A stretch of 64,000 bases of DNA from Notamacropus eugenii (taxonomy: Eukaryota; Chordata; Mammalia; Diprotodontia; Macropodidae), in NCBI RefSeq assembly GCF_028372415.1, contig NC_092875.1, positions 352,676,225 to 352,740,224 of the forward strand, given 5' to 3'. Positions 23,701 through 35,700 of the stretch are shown piece by piece (position 1 is the stretch's first letter; each line of letters opens with the position of its first letter). A program made the position numbers and the translations under genes. Under the pieces are notes generated by a model. It was given only the letters and a program-made list of their open reading frames with translations, did no database searches and was not told where the DNA came from.

Positions 23701-26700
23701 TTTTGGCTTGAGACCAGTTCATATTCCCCTTTGAGGTTTCAGATGTAGGTATATTCACTATGTTGTCTTCTCCTGAAGGTTTTTGTGTTTTGTTCTTTTT
23801 TGTCACCAAGATACTTTTCTATGGTTATTGCTTTTCTTTGCTGCTTTTTGCTCATGTTGTTTGTCTTTTTTCTAGCTTTTAAAGTTGATCTCTCTTTCTG
23901 GGGCTGAGGGGGCACTGTTTTGTGTTTCTTGTGCTGGGAGGCTAGGGGCCTGGTTACTGGTTTTGTTTGCTGGGATTTAGGTACTGGCAGATGGAGATTG
24001 TAGAGGTCTGGTAGTTTACCTGGTACTTAGCTGGAACTGCTGGAGCAATGTTTCCTGGGTTTGTCAAGGTCAATAAGGGAGGGTGAGAGGAACTTACTGC
24101 TTGCTCTGCCATCTTGGCTCCTGGAAGTTGAAATAAGTCAAGCTACCTCTTTTTAAACCTATTTTTAATATTATTGCTATAGAAAAACAAATTCTTGGTT
24201 GTAGTTTACAATACCAAGAACAGGCAACTGTGCTTTTCCCAATGAGGGAATAGATCAGGGACTCCTTTGAAAGCCAGAATAAATAAATGTTCTTTGGCCC
24301 AGTACCTTACATCTCTACAAATGTGTGGAAGTGTTTCTGTTCATATTTAGATCCAGAATCTTAAACACTTTAATGAGAAATGTTTTGTTTAGGTCACTTC
24401 CTCAGGATTTTTGAATTGGAGAATAAATAAAAAAGGGATAGTTAATTCTATGAGATGTGCTAAAATTAATTTTCAAAAAAAGGAAACTGAGGACAAAGTT
24501 ACTGAGCCATCTGTGATTTAATTTGCAAAGCTTGCATTTGCATATTAACCAGGTCACCTGATTCCTCAGAGGTCAGAGGCAAGGAGTGATTTATGGAATT
24601 GTTTTTTATAACAAAAAAAGAGGAATTGGAAAAATTATAGAATCTTGTTTTGAATATAATTTAAGGGGCAAGGCAGGTCATCTGAATAGTTGACTTCTCC
24701 CACTTTCTTAATCCTGTGCCAGACATTCTTCCCTCTAGGGTAGTACCTTTTGTAATTAGAAAGTGTATTGGGAAAGAGAAACTTGTGATTAGCCATCAGT
24801 CACCTCCTCTCCCCACTCCCCTTCCTTAGAGTCTATTACTCAGCTTAAAGTCTAGCTGAAGAAAAGAGGGCTTAACTTAACCTGTGGTTAACCTTTCTCC
24901 AGCTGCCAGAAAAGGAAACTTGGCCTCCAGTCAACCCTGGAGGGTTCTGCTTAGCCTTTGGTCGCCCAATTCCTCCCCTTGCTTTCTACTAGAAAGGTAG
25001 AGTTAGCCTTTTGAAAAACCTTATTATCTTAGGATGATTTTATTCTTTTAAATGATCTGCTACTACGTGATAATGTCTTCTCTGTTCACTAATTCTTTAG
25101 GTAAGGTAGACTGTTAGTTTGGCTTAACTCTTAGAGCTAGCTCTTCCTAAGGGATGGACTCTAATCCTGTAATCAAATTACAATAAATCAGAGTAATCAA
25201 TAAAAGCTAATTTTCTTTTCAAATGAGAACTTCAAATTTGAACTTCCCTAATTGGAGTTCAGGTATCTTGTTTTTTCACAGAAGCCTCATCTTCATGATT
25301 CACAGTTTTTACAACATGACACAATAGAGTTTGAGATATTGGACTTGGAGTCAGGAAAACCAGAGTTCAGATTCCACTACATGTAGGAGCTCAGTGACCA
25401 TGGGCAGGAATTTGTTGAACCTCTTAGAGCCTTAATTTCCTTTTTCTAAAAAGGAAAATGGCACCTAATTCTTAGGGTATTGTGTGGCTTAAATGAAATG
25501 CATATTAAACTCTCTGCATACCTTGAAGTGCTATATAAATTTTAACTATCTTAGTGTCATGTACTTAGAGGAATCTGTGATCTCATTAATGTAGATACTT
25601 ATTCCTCCAGCACAAATTGCAACTCTTCTATCCTATGTGATACTTGGCCATCTTTCCATAAATCATCCATAGAAGGCCTGACCTTCACAGTGGAAATCTT
25701 CCTCAAATTCTTTCGTTTTTTATAGTTTACAAGGTACTTTCCCATACAGTGTCTCATCATTTGATCCTCAATGTAGTCATTGTAGATGCTTACCCATATT
25801 TTACAGAAAAATAAATTGAGATGAGGGTTGAGTGATTTGCCTAAGGTTATGCAGTTTTTAAGTGTCAGATCTAGGAATACCCAGATCTTCTGACTGTCTC
25901 AGTTTATGCTTTCACCTGAACCTGACTAGGGGCATGTGAAGATTATTTCAGATAGATGGAATGAAAAAATCCATAGGGAGAACCTAGCAGCCAACTTGTT
26001 GAACTAAGCTAGAGCAGAAGCTATATTGAAATTAAGAGGTTGGTTTAGGCCTAGCATTATTACTCATTGACTGTTGATAATTCTATGGTTACAAATGAAT
26101 GAATCACAAATATTGATTCATATTTAGCATACAATTTTGACCTTTTTATGTCAGGAAATAGTTAACACTTTTATCTTGGTACAGTTAAATATTGAAGTCA
26201 TATCGTTTCCCATTCCTGGGACAAAGTAAAATAAATGAAAAGAGGTTTAAATAAAAAAAAATCCCTCATTATAAACATTTATTCCTTTGAATCATGTACA
26301 TTGTGAATCAAATCCAGTTTAACTTCTAGGAGCAAATAATTTATGGTATAGCATCCAAAAATCACCTTGTTAACTCTTGAAAGCATCTGAATTTTGCAGT
26401 AGCATGTTGCTTAAAGGAGTGCGAGTGATTTGGAATTCTGTTATCTGTAGAGAACTCTTCATGTTTGGCTTCTGTAGTCAATTATCAAATGACTGCACTT
26501 TTAGAGATCATTTCTGTAGTGTGTTAATTAGGCCAGAGAATTGTGACTGAAAATATAACCACAGGAAGAAGGAGGCCTTAAGAACATACCACTTTCACTT
26601 TTTGTCTCTAAAGTTCTGTCTCTAAAATTTTCTATACGTTTTGTTTTGGTAAATGGTTTGGTGATGAGTCTAATATTTGGTAAGTTTGGACTCCTTGAAG

Positions 26701-29700
26701 CACTGAGGATTTAATTCAGCAGTCACTGTGGGCCTACTAGGTGTAAGGCACTGAAGAGTATGGGAAGTTGAAGTAGTTAGTGAGCCTGATGTTCAAATAA
26801 AAAGAAATACGAAGCATTTAGCTCTCCCTAACAGTCTTGTATAGAGTGATATTATTCCATGCGTAGTGATTAGCTCATTTATATTAGCTGCCTCCCTAGA
26901 AAATGGAAATAGAACTGATCAGTTTTTTCTTTCTTTCAGAATTTAAATGAATATGTTGCTGCACTAATTACACTGAAACAAAAAATAATTGATACAGAGT
27001 AAGTAAAACTGTTTTTAAAGAATGTTTTAGGTGAACAAACATTTTATTATTTGTTTTTAATATGTAGATCTGGGAAAAATAGGAGATATGTACAAATTTC
27101 CTGCACAATAGTGTTAGTACAGTGGTCTTGAGATCACTGGAGTGAAGTCCATATGAGTTTTCTTTTTCCCTAACAGATTGACATTGGAGAATAGTCTCTT
27201 GTTTATACGGTGACAGTCAGCATAATTTCAAGTTATTTCATTAGTGAGATTTTAATTTTTTTTAATTAATAAAAATCTGCTTTCTCTCCCTTTCATATCC
27301 TCACCTCAGTGAAAAAAAGAAAACCCTTCTAACCTTTGTATGTATATTTATGCATTGTAAAGCAAAACAAATTTCCATATTAACTATGTCCAAGAAATAC
27401 ATAGGGTACTATAAAAGCTTAAAACTGTACTATTTTTGGTATACCCCCTATGTCTCAGTCTACCCTGAAACCTTTACTTCTCCATCAGGAAATGGATAGC
27501 ATGTTTCATTGTGGATCTTCTGAAATCTTGATTGGTTATTGAGTTGGTCAGACTTTTTAAATGCTCAAAGTTTGTCTTTATAATACTATACTATAAATTG
27601 TTGTGATTCTGCTCACTTCTTGCTACATCAGCTCATGAAAGTGTTTCCACAGGTGTCTCTGAAACTTCCCATTTCATCATTTCTTTTTAGTATATTAGTA
27701 TTCCATTACATTCATTTACTAAAAATTGGTTTAACCATTGTCCCATTGTAGGACACCTCCCTTAGTTTCCAGTTCTTTGCCACCACAAAAAGAGCTACTG
27801 CAAATATTTTTTGTACATATGGATCATTTTCCTCTTTTTTTGATTTCTGGGGTATAGATCTATGAGTGAACTTATTAGGGTCAAAGGGTATGCACAGTTT
27901 AGTAAATTTTGGGGCACTAATTTCTTACCAGAATGGCTGGATAATTTTATAGCTTCAGGTGGTGGACCAACATTAAAAATCCATAGCTAGGATTAATCCA
28001 CACTAGAACATGATCTAATAGTAACGTGTTGTCTTGGTTAGTTTTCATTTTTCTAGTGTAATAAGTGAAAGTTTCCACACAGTGTTAACTTGGAGCAAGA
28101 CTCCTACCCCCACCCCCTTCAAAAAGAAAGATTGGGGACATGGGAAAGGAGAAAAATGTATCAGCCTATGAAAAAATTTGCTAGAAAATTTCCAACTTTT
28201 TTTCTGAACCAATCTGTAGTACTCTTAACTTGGAAGGAGTGACTGTTTCCAAGACTGGTAGCTATCTTGCAGGTTAAATTGACTTAGAATAGAATAATCT
28301 CTCTCAGGATCCAAAATGAGAAATAGTTTTGGAATGCCTAGTGACTTTGGTCTGCCAGCATTCTGTTTTCTGATATGGAAGCATTTTTGTTTGTGTTTTT
28401 AAGTTTCTTTCTGTAATCATTTTGCTCCCAGTTTTTAAAAAAATGGAATACTAAAATTTCTAGTCATTCTGGGAAGTTCAGTTAAAACTCATTAAACTCT
28501 GTGAAAAGTCTAATACTATATCAGGCATATATTTTAGTCACGTCAGATGACTTTTTAGCTAAAGAATGACATATTTCAATAGCTTTAGATGATAATTTAA
28601 TGCAATATTTTTAGAATGGTCAAATTTTGTAACTTGGTGATCCTAGAATAAATTTACCAAACTATTTGCTTAGTATATGCCTTATATGTTGTGTAACATT
28701 AAAATTAAATATAATTGTTGAGGTTTTTCACATAAAAGTGTAAACTGATGGTTTTATATTTTCATTGCAAATAATTTATACTGCTTTCTCTTTTATTCAC
28801 AGTAATTTGCTGACAGAATATCAGAAGAAATGTGATGATATCCTTTCTAATAGCTTTTTACTTCTAAATATATTCTCTTAGTGTATCGTTCTCTAAAAAA
28901 CAACTCTTTTCCATCTCATTTTTCAAAGGAATTCTTTGGTGCTTTCCTACTCATTTGTAAGATGAAAGATTTAGGCTCTAGTAAAGAGTATATCTTAATA
29001 GTTTAATATTTAATAATGGTGTATTTAATATTCAAACTAGTCCATTCAGACTGTGCCATTAACTAGGATCTTAGGAAAGATTCAAGCCTTTTTTTATATA
29101 GTTTGCCTCATCTTTAAAATGGACTTAATATGTATTCTTTATTTACCTGAAAATGATGTTATAAGAATTAACAGACATCACCATGAGCACCATGAGACCT
29201 TTAGAAGAATTCTACTGTAGCATAAAAATCTATAATAAAAATGAGTTATTTACCTAAAATAATTGAGATATGGATATTCTGATTAAATAAATACTTATGT
29301 TAACACACAAATATAAACACACAAAACACAGCATACATGAATTAATAATGGCTTAGAAAGTACTTAGTTTATACGTAGTTATGAATATTATTGTACAGTT
29401 CCATTAAATCCTGAATTTTTTGTTTTCTAACTCCTTTGATTATGAACAAACAAGAATTTATTCTGTCAGTCAACAGCCTCCTGTTGGAGATAAAAATGCC
29501 AAGAATTAAACAATCCCTCCTCAAGGAACATAGAGTCCATTGAGGGAGATGCTGTGTACATATGTTGAGTATTATCCAGATTATATACCCACACAGACAG
29601 AATCCAAGGTAGTTAGCAGTTGGATTAGGAAAGACTTCATGTAGAATGCAGAGGTTGTGGTACTTTCCACACATGGAAATGACAGCCAATACAAAGGCAT

Positions 29701-32700
29701 AGAGTAGGGAAAGAGCGTTTCATGTGTTTACAAAAGAAAGGAGGCTTGTTGGCTGGACCATAGAATGTGGGAAAAGGAGTGATGTCATGAAAGTCATGAA
29801 AGGTATTATTGTAATGTTTAACTATCAGTTATTAAATTTAAGTTTCATATACTTAGGTTATACAGAGTTGTTCATAGAAAACTGTGGAAAATAGCTAATG
29901 TTTGGTAGGATTACATTTAAATTAAGTTTTTGTAGCCTTAAGTCGATATAAACTATAGGGCTATCAGTATTATTTTCTTGCTTTGAAAAGGATCAGTGAT
30001 AAAATATGAGAACAGGTACTGTAAAAGTAGAATAGTAGAAATAAAATGCATTGTAAGGTTTAAAGAGGAATAAGGGAAGTCTTTGTAAAGGAGATGGCAT
30101 CTGATTGGCGACTTTAAGGATTAGGTAAGAATTCAGTATATAGGAAAAAGGGATAAGGAAAGGTGAGAAAGTGTGAGGCATATTCAGCAGATTAATAAGG
30201 GTAGTTTTAATTTCAACTGGAGTATGTGGGTGGCCCCAGTTTCTAGAGGTCCTTCGATACTAAGCTCCGGAGTTGGAACTTTATTCAGCAGGCAGAATGA
30301 AGCCATTCAGAGTTTTAAACAGAAGAATGACGACTAATTCTTTTTGTAAGGATGATTAGTCTGGCAGCAGTGTTACAGACAAGAGAGAGTGTAGAAGGAG
30401 ACTGTTTACTCTAGGAACTCCAGTCAGTCATGAGAGTAGAACAGAAGAATTAATGAGCTGCAGCTTGTGTTAAAATGTTTCATTCAAAAGAAATAATACG
30501 AATGCATCCTAATGTGATTGCATGAAGTGTGTGCTCATCCTTCGATGCTGAAGAAGACCGTGTCAACAGACAAAAAATGATATGACTTACACTTGACTTT
30601 TTTTTGAGTGAGGGAGGGCTGTGCAGGTCACCAGCCTCACTTCTCCAGAGCCATCTGAATCCAGTGACCAGATATTCATCAGGATGCCTGGAGATGACCC
30701 AGGATGAGGCAGTTGGGGTTAAGTGACTTGGCCAAGGTCACACAACTAGTGCGTGTCAAGTGTCTGAGGTGGGATTTGAACTCAGATTCTCCTGACTCCT
30801 ACACTGGTGCTCTATCCACTACACCTCTTAGCTGCCCAAATGTGATTGCATAATTTTTTTTCAAAATTGCTTTTTTTTTGCCCTTCTAATTCAGAAGTGC
30901 TTTGGAAAGCCTAAATAATAAAGAAATATGTCAGTGTTCCATTGCTGTAGGAGGTCATTTGTTATTTAAAGCCACTTTCCAGTTACTACTGTGTATTTGA
31001 AATCTTCAAGAAGAGTGTTTCTTAATCATCCTACTTCTAATGGAAATTGATTTAGACATTCTGGTGTGGTGTTTCATAGACCCTTATCTTTATTACTGGA
31101 TTTAATTTCTTTTTGTCCTTACTGTAGATTGAGCTCAGATTTTATCAGAAGTGATATTTATTTTTTTAAAATTGTGTTTCATATATATGTATTTATCATA
31201 CACATACATATAATAACGTGTGGGTGTGCATATGTGTGTTGAAGTGTCTGCATCTGAGGAACTCACTAAAGTCTTGCTTCATTCTATTCTTACCAATAAG
31301 TTAAAACCCAAATGAAATTTTGGAGACAATTGATTTTATTTCATCATTAACAGTGGACTCTTTAAGATTTCTGATCTTGTGTTTTACTTTTGAACCCATT
31401 GGCTATAGTTTATAAAAGTCTTTATTTTTAAACAGTCAGGCATTTATTAAAAACCTACTGGGTTCCAGCTGATAGGGATTTAAAGAAAAAAGTAAAACAT
31501 ACGTAATTTATACAAAATTAATTCAAAGTAGTTTGGGGAGAGAGTGAAAGGCTTGATGTGGAAGGTGGTGCTTGAGCTGAGTAATGGTGAAAACTTGGCT
31601 GAGGTAAGAATGTAGCACGTTCAAGGCTTTGCAGAAATCCATGGTACATCCCATGTGAAACAGCAAATAGGACAATGTGTTCATGGCTGGGGAGGGGAGT
31701 TGGGGGGGCAGGGTAAAGTGTAAGAAAATTGAGAAGGTAGGAAAGGGTCAGATTTTGAAGAGTTGTAAGTGCCAAATATTTGATCCTAGAAGTAGTAGGT
31801 AACTGTGGTGGGAACCTATCAATAGCTGCAGGAAAATACTACAACATATAATTTTCTAGGTTTCCTTTAACTCAGTATTACAGCTACAGTTTGCAGAAAG
31901 GTAAGTGTAGATTTTAATTATACAATTCACATGAAACTTGTTTTTGAGGGGACATCCTTTATACTATATAGTAAAGGAGCTGATAACATGCTAGTAAAAA
32001 AAATAGTATTAGCTCCTCCTCAATAACATCTTTCCAGGCAGCTAGGTAGCAAAATGTTTAGGGTCCCTGGCCTGAAGTAGGAAGACTCATCTTCCAGAAT
32101 TCAAATCTGGCCTCAGATACTTAATAACTCTGTGACCCTGGGTAAGTCACTTAACCCTTTTTGCCTCAATTTCCTCAGCTGTCAAATGAACTGGAGAAGG
32201 AAATCGCGAACCACTCCAGTATCTTTGCTAAGAAAAATGGGGTCATAAAGAATGAGACACAACCAGAACAACTGAACAAAGTCTGAACAGTGACAGATGA
32301 TGTATAATAGTATCAGTTACATTTCTTTGGGTTTCTCTGCTTTACCACATGATTATCTGAATATTATCTACTTGTGGAAGGTAATCTTGCCTATTACAAA
32401 CACTATTTTAGTTATTTAAGTGCTTACTCCCATTATTATTTAAATGAAACCTCACTGACCAGAAGACTTTTTCTTAGGCTGCTACTTAATAAACATTGTA
32501 ATAGAATTCAGCTGGTTGTCTAGTAGGATTTGTTCAAACTATTCGATGTTAATTTTCAGAAATCTGTAAAAATGGGAAGGTCTGCAGAGCTTTCCTGCAC
32601 TGATTCTCTTGTTTTTATGTCCTAGCCTTTGGGTTCTGTTTCATCAATGATGTTTAGCCCATGTTAATGTTTATGTTATTTAATTAATGTTATGTTAACG

Positions 32701-35700
32701 TTTTTAAATTGGCTTTAGTACCATCAGATTATTTTGCATGATTTGGACTGTTTGATTGTTTTAGCCAGTTTAATTTCAGCTGTTTGAATTAACTACAAAT
32801 AGACATGCTTAAATTTTTAGTAGGATTTCATTACATAATTGTCCTAGTTACTTGCTTAGAACACAAAGCACACTCTTAAGATTTTAATGTAGGAATGAGT
32901 TAACTGATCTTTTCAGCTTAATAGGTTAGGCTTAGTCCAAGGAGAGGTTGGAAGATAAGTTTGCTGGGACAATAGTCAGGTATGTAGTCTTCCAACAGAT
33001 TGGAAAGTTATATTACCTCTTAAAGAAATCTTTTTTTGTCTGTTTTTGCCAATGAAAGAAAAAAAGTAAAGAATAATTGTAAGAAGTGAATTATGACATG
33101 CAGATAGAGCTAATCAGGGCCACAGAACAGTTATCACAGGAATAGCAAGTGTTACTTAAACTCTCACTTGCAAAAGTAAACCCATCTGTATAAAGGAGAA
33201 TTTTAAGTTAATTGCCCTTAGGTAACTAGATACTGTAGTATTAACATATTACCTATTTATTTTAGAGAAAACTCTGCACTTCGTAAGCAGGTAGAACAAA
33301 TGCTGCAAAAAATTTCCCCTCTGGAGAAATGCCAGGAAGAACTGGGATGTTTGAAAGCAGAGCTGGAAGAAAAAAAGGTACAGTAGTGAAAAGACCAGTA
33401 TTATTTGACTGAAGCTTACCCAAAACCCATATATTTGTTGTTCTGTGTAGTTATTTGGAGTAAATTGTAGGTGTTATCCTGTGCAAATGTAATTCATATT
33501 CTTCATTTTGTTATTTTCCATTATTGTGTGTTATTACATAGCCGTAGATCTTTAGACTTAGTCAGATTAGGCATAGTTTCTGTCCTAAAATTCCAGGATA
33601 CTTGAGGACTTGTTAGAAATCTGGTTTTCACTTAGAATTTTATGTCACATTTAGAAGACTACAAAGTACCTTATAAAACAGTGTTTACAAGGACTTCTTA
33701 ATTTTTAATTTTAATTTTCTTTTTACAGAGTAGTATGTTAGAGTGAAAACTTATTGAGCACTTTTGTATTTCATGATCTCCTTAACTGTGACATGTTTAG
33801 CTTCTAATAATTTCAGTTTAAAACTTTTTTAAGTTTAGAGTTTTGACTGGTCGTTGGTTAATTTTCAATAAATGAGGGTCTCATTTATTTGAAATGGAAA
33901 AAAAGATTTATATATGCTTAAGAAAGGAACTAATTTAAATTCTTTAAAGTATGATTTAAGTAGCAAAGTAATGTGTGTACACACACAGCAAAGCACAATA
34001 ATAATCACAAACAGGATCCTACATCTAGTAACTGTCTGAGATTGGTTTCAGTCTCAAGTCTTCCTGACTCCAGGTCCAGTGCTCTTATCCTCTGTGCTTC
34101 TTGCCAGCCTCCAAGAGTGAGGATCAGCAGAACTGATGCTTGCTAGGTTATCTTTGCTAATTGCTAACTGACCTTGAACAACTCTCATAATTTCTCTGGG
34201 TTTCAGTTTCTTCATATGTAAAATCAATGATCCTTAGATCCCTTTTGGCTCTAAAATTCTATGATTCTATATACCCTTAGTATTGATTTTACTAGATATC
34301 CTGTCTTTAACTATCTTTCTTTAGGGAAAAGATAATTAGCAAAATTCAGACTTGGAAAGCAGCTAATTAGAGATTGATAATTCATATTATAAAAAATCCT
34401 TCATTTTACAAAATGTGGCAACATGAGTTTCCTTTATGTCATTTTAGTTCATAAAATATGATTGTTTGTAGAAAAGTTTGATGGTTTTTTTCCAAAAACA
34501 TTTATTTCCAAATATACTCATATATACACAGATTAAAAGTTGAAACAATTCAGCAACACAGACCAATAACATGTTGGCTTTGTCTTGGGGAACACACAGT
34601 ATTCCACCCGGTCTCCTTTTTAGTGGAGAGAGATATCATTTCTCAACTTTTTTTTTTTTTTTGAGCCTGTATGGTCATTATACCGAACATTCATTGTCAT
34701 TTCATTCTTATGTTTTTGTTTGTTGTTATTTTTATTTTTAATTGTTTTATTCCTTACTGTTTCCTATCTTCATTTTGTTATTTATTACCTTAGTGTTTTT
34801 TTTCTTAGTGTTTTTTGTTCATATATGTCTTCTCATGTTCCTCTTGTATACTCCATTACAATTTTTGTGTACCAGTTTGTTTAACCATTCCTTAATTGAA
34901 GAGTGCCTACTTTGTTTCTAATTTATTGCTATTCCATTAAGTATTACAATTAACAGTTTGCTATAAATGAAACTTTTCTTTTGCCTTTGATTTTCTGGGT
35001 TTGCTTAGCCAAGGAATATCTAGCATAAAGGCTGTGACTATTTTAGGCACTTTTTCCCCCTGGCATAATTCCAGATAGCTTTCTAGAATATCTACAACAG
35101 TTGAAAGATCTGCGAACAGCACAGTAGTGTCCTTCTGCAGGCACTCCAGCAAGAACCATTTTTGTCTTTGTCATTATTACCAATTTGCTGGTAATCAGAT
35201 CAAACCTCAGTATTTCAGTTCTCACTGTTAGTTTCTAGGAGCAATTTCTAGACCTGTGTTAAATAGTAGGGAGTGGGATATTCTTGATTTACTTATGTAT
35301 TTATTGGGAAATCTGTTGTTTCTCCACGAGGGTTTGGCTTTAAATGAATTTTTTTATCTTATTAAAAAGTGGCCCTCATGTCTTTGCTTTTGAGTGTTTT
35401 TAACATAAATGAGTATTATACTTTGTTGAAGATAATTTGTTTTATGTATTAGCATAATCATAAGATTTGGTGTGATTTTATTTTTAATGTTATTTCGTAT
35501 ATTTTCCTAATGTTTTCATCCCTGTTAGAATTCTGGTTTGGTTATAGTGAATGATTTTTATGATCTGTTGCTAGAGTCATAGGATCATAGAATTCTGTCT
35601 TAATTCTTTAGACTGCTGAGTTGTAGATGTAGAAGAAGTTGTAGTTATTGAGTCCAACACCCCTAATTTTGTAGATGAGGAAAATAAAGCCTTAGAGAAG

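Larger units (their letters stand above)
14790..26939 (+). other. ICE1: ICE1 intron 1 (12.15 kb), mostly old transposon sequence
   Basis: Donor gtaccg, acceptor tttctttcag. The first 500 bp are still CpG island. The rest holds CR1/L3 fragments, several antisense L1 pieces and an inverted pair of an unidentified repeat, each listed separately. No coding exon is visible in it. Confidence 0.85.
28838..31881 (+). other. ICE1: intron 3: U12-type AT-AC intron
   Basis: Starts ATATCCTTTC and ends ...ttAC at 31881. A branch-site-like TTTCCTTTAACT (31861-31872) places the branch A about 11 nt before the splice site, within the 10-16 nt usual for minor introns. Only the AC end restores the conserved frame: using the nearby CAG two bases on leads to a stop in exon 5. 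The branch motif deviates slightly from TTTTCCTTAACT. The intron is 3,044 bp and also holds CR1/L3 fragments and a composite SINE. Confidence 0.9.

Noticed and set aside
23156..24123. Possible functional L1 ORF1 gene
   Set aside because: Antisense L1 remnant with in-frame stops; only short open pieces remain.
31881..31884. GT-AG or AT-AG reading of the exon 4 acceptor (after CAG at 31881-31883)
   Set aside because: It shortens exon 4 to 17 nt, shifts the frame and leads to a stop in exon 5; the AC end restores the conserved coiled coil.
32037..32285. Possible tRNA gene
   Set aside because: Box-like tRNA-derived head, but the 3' part and tail are those of a marsupial SINE; no intact cloverleaf.
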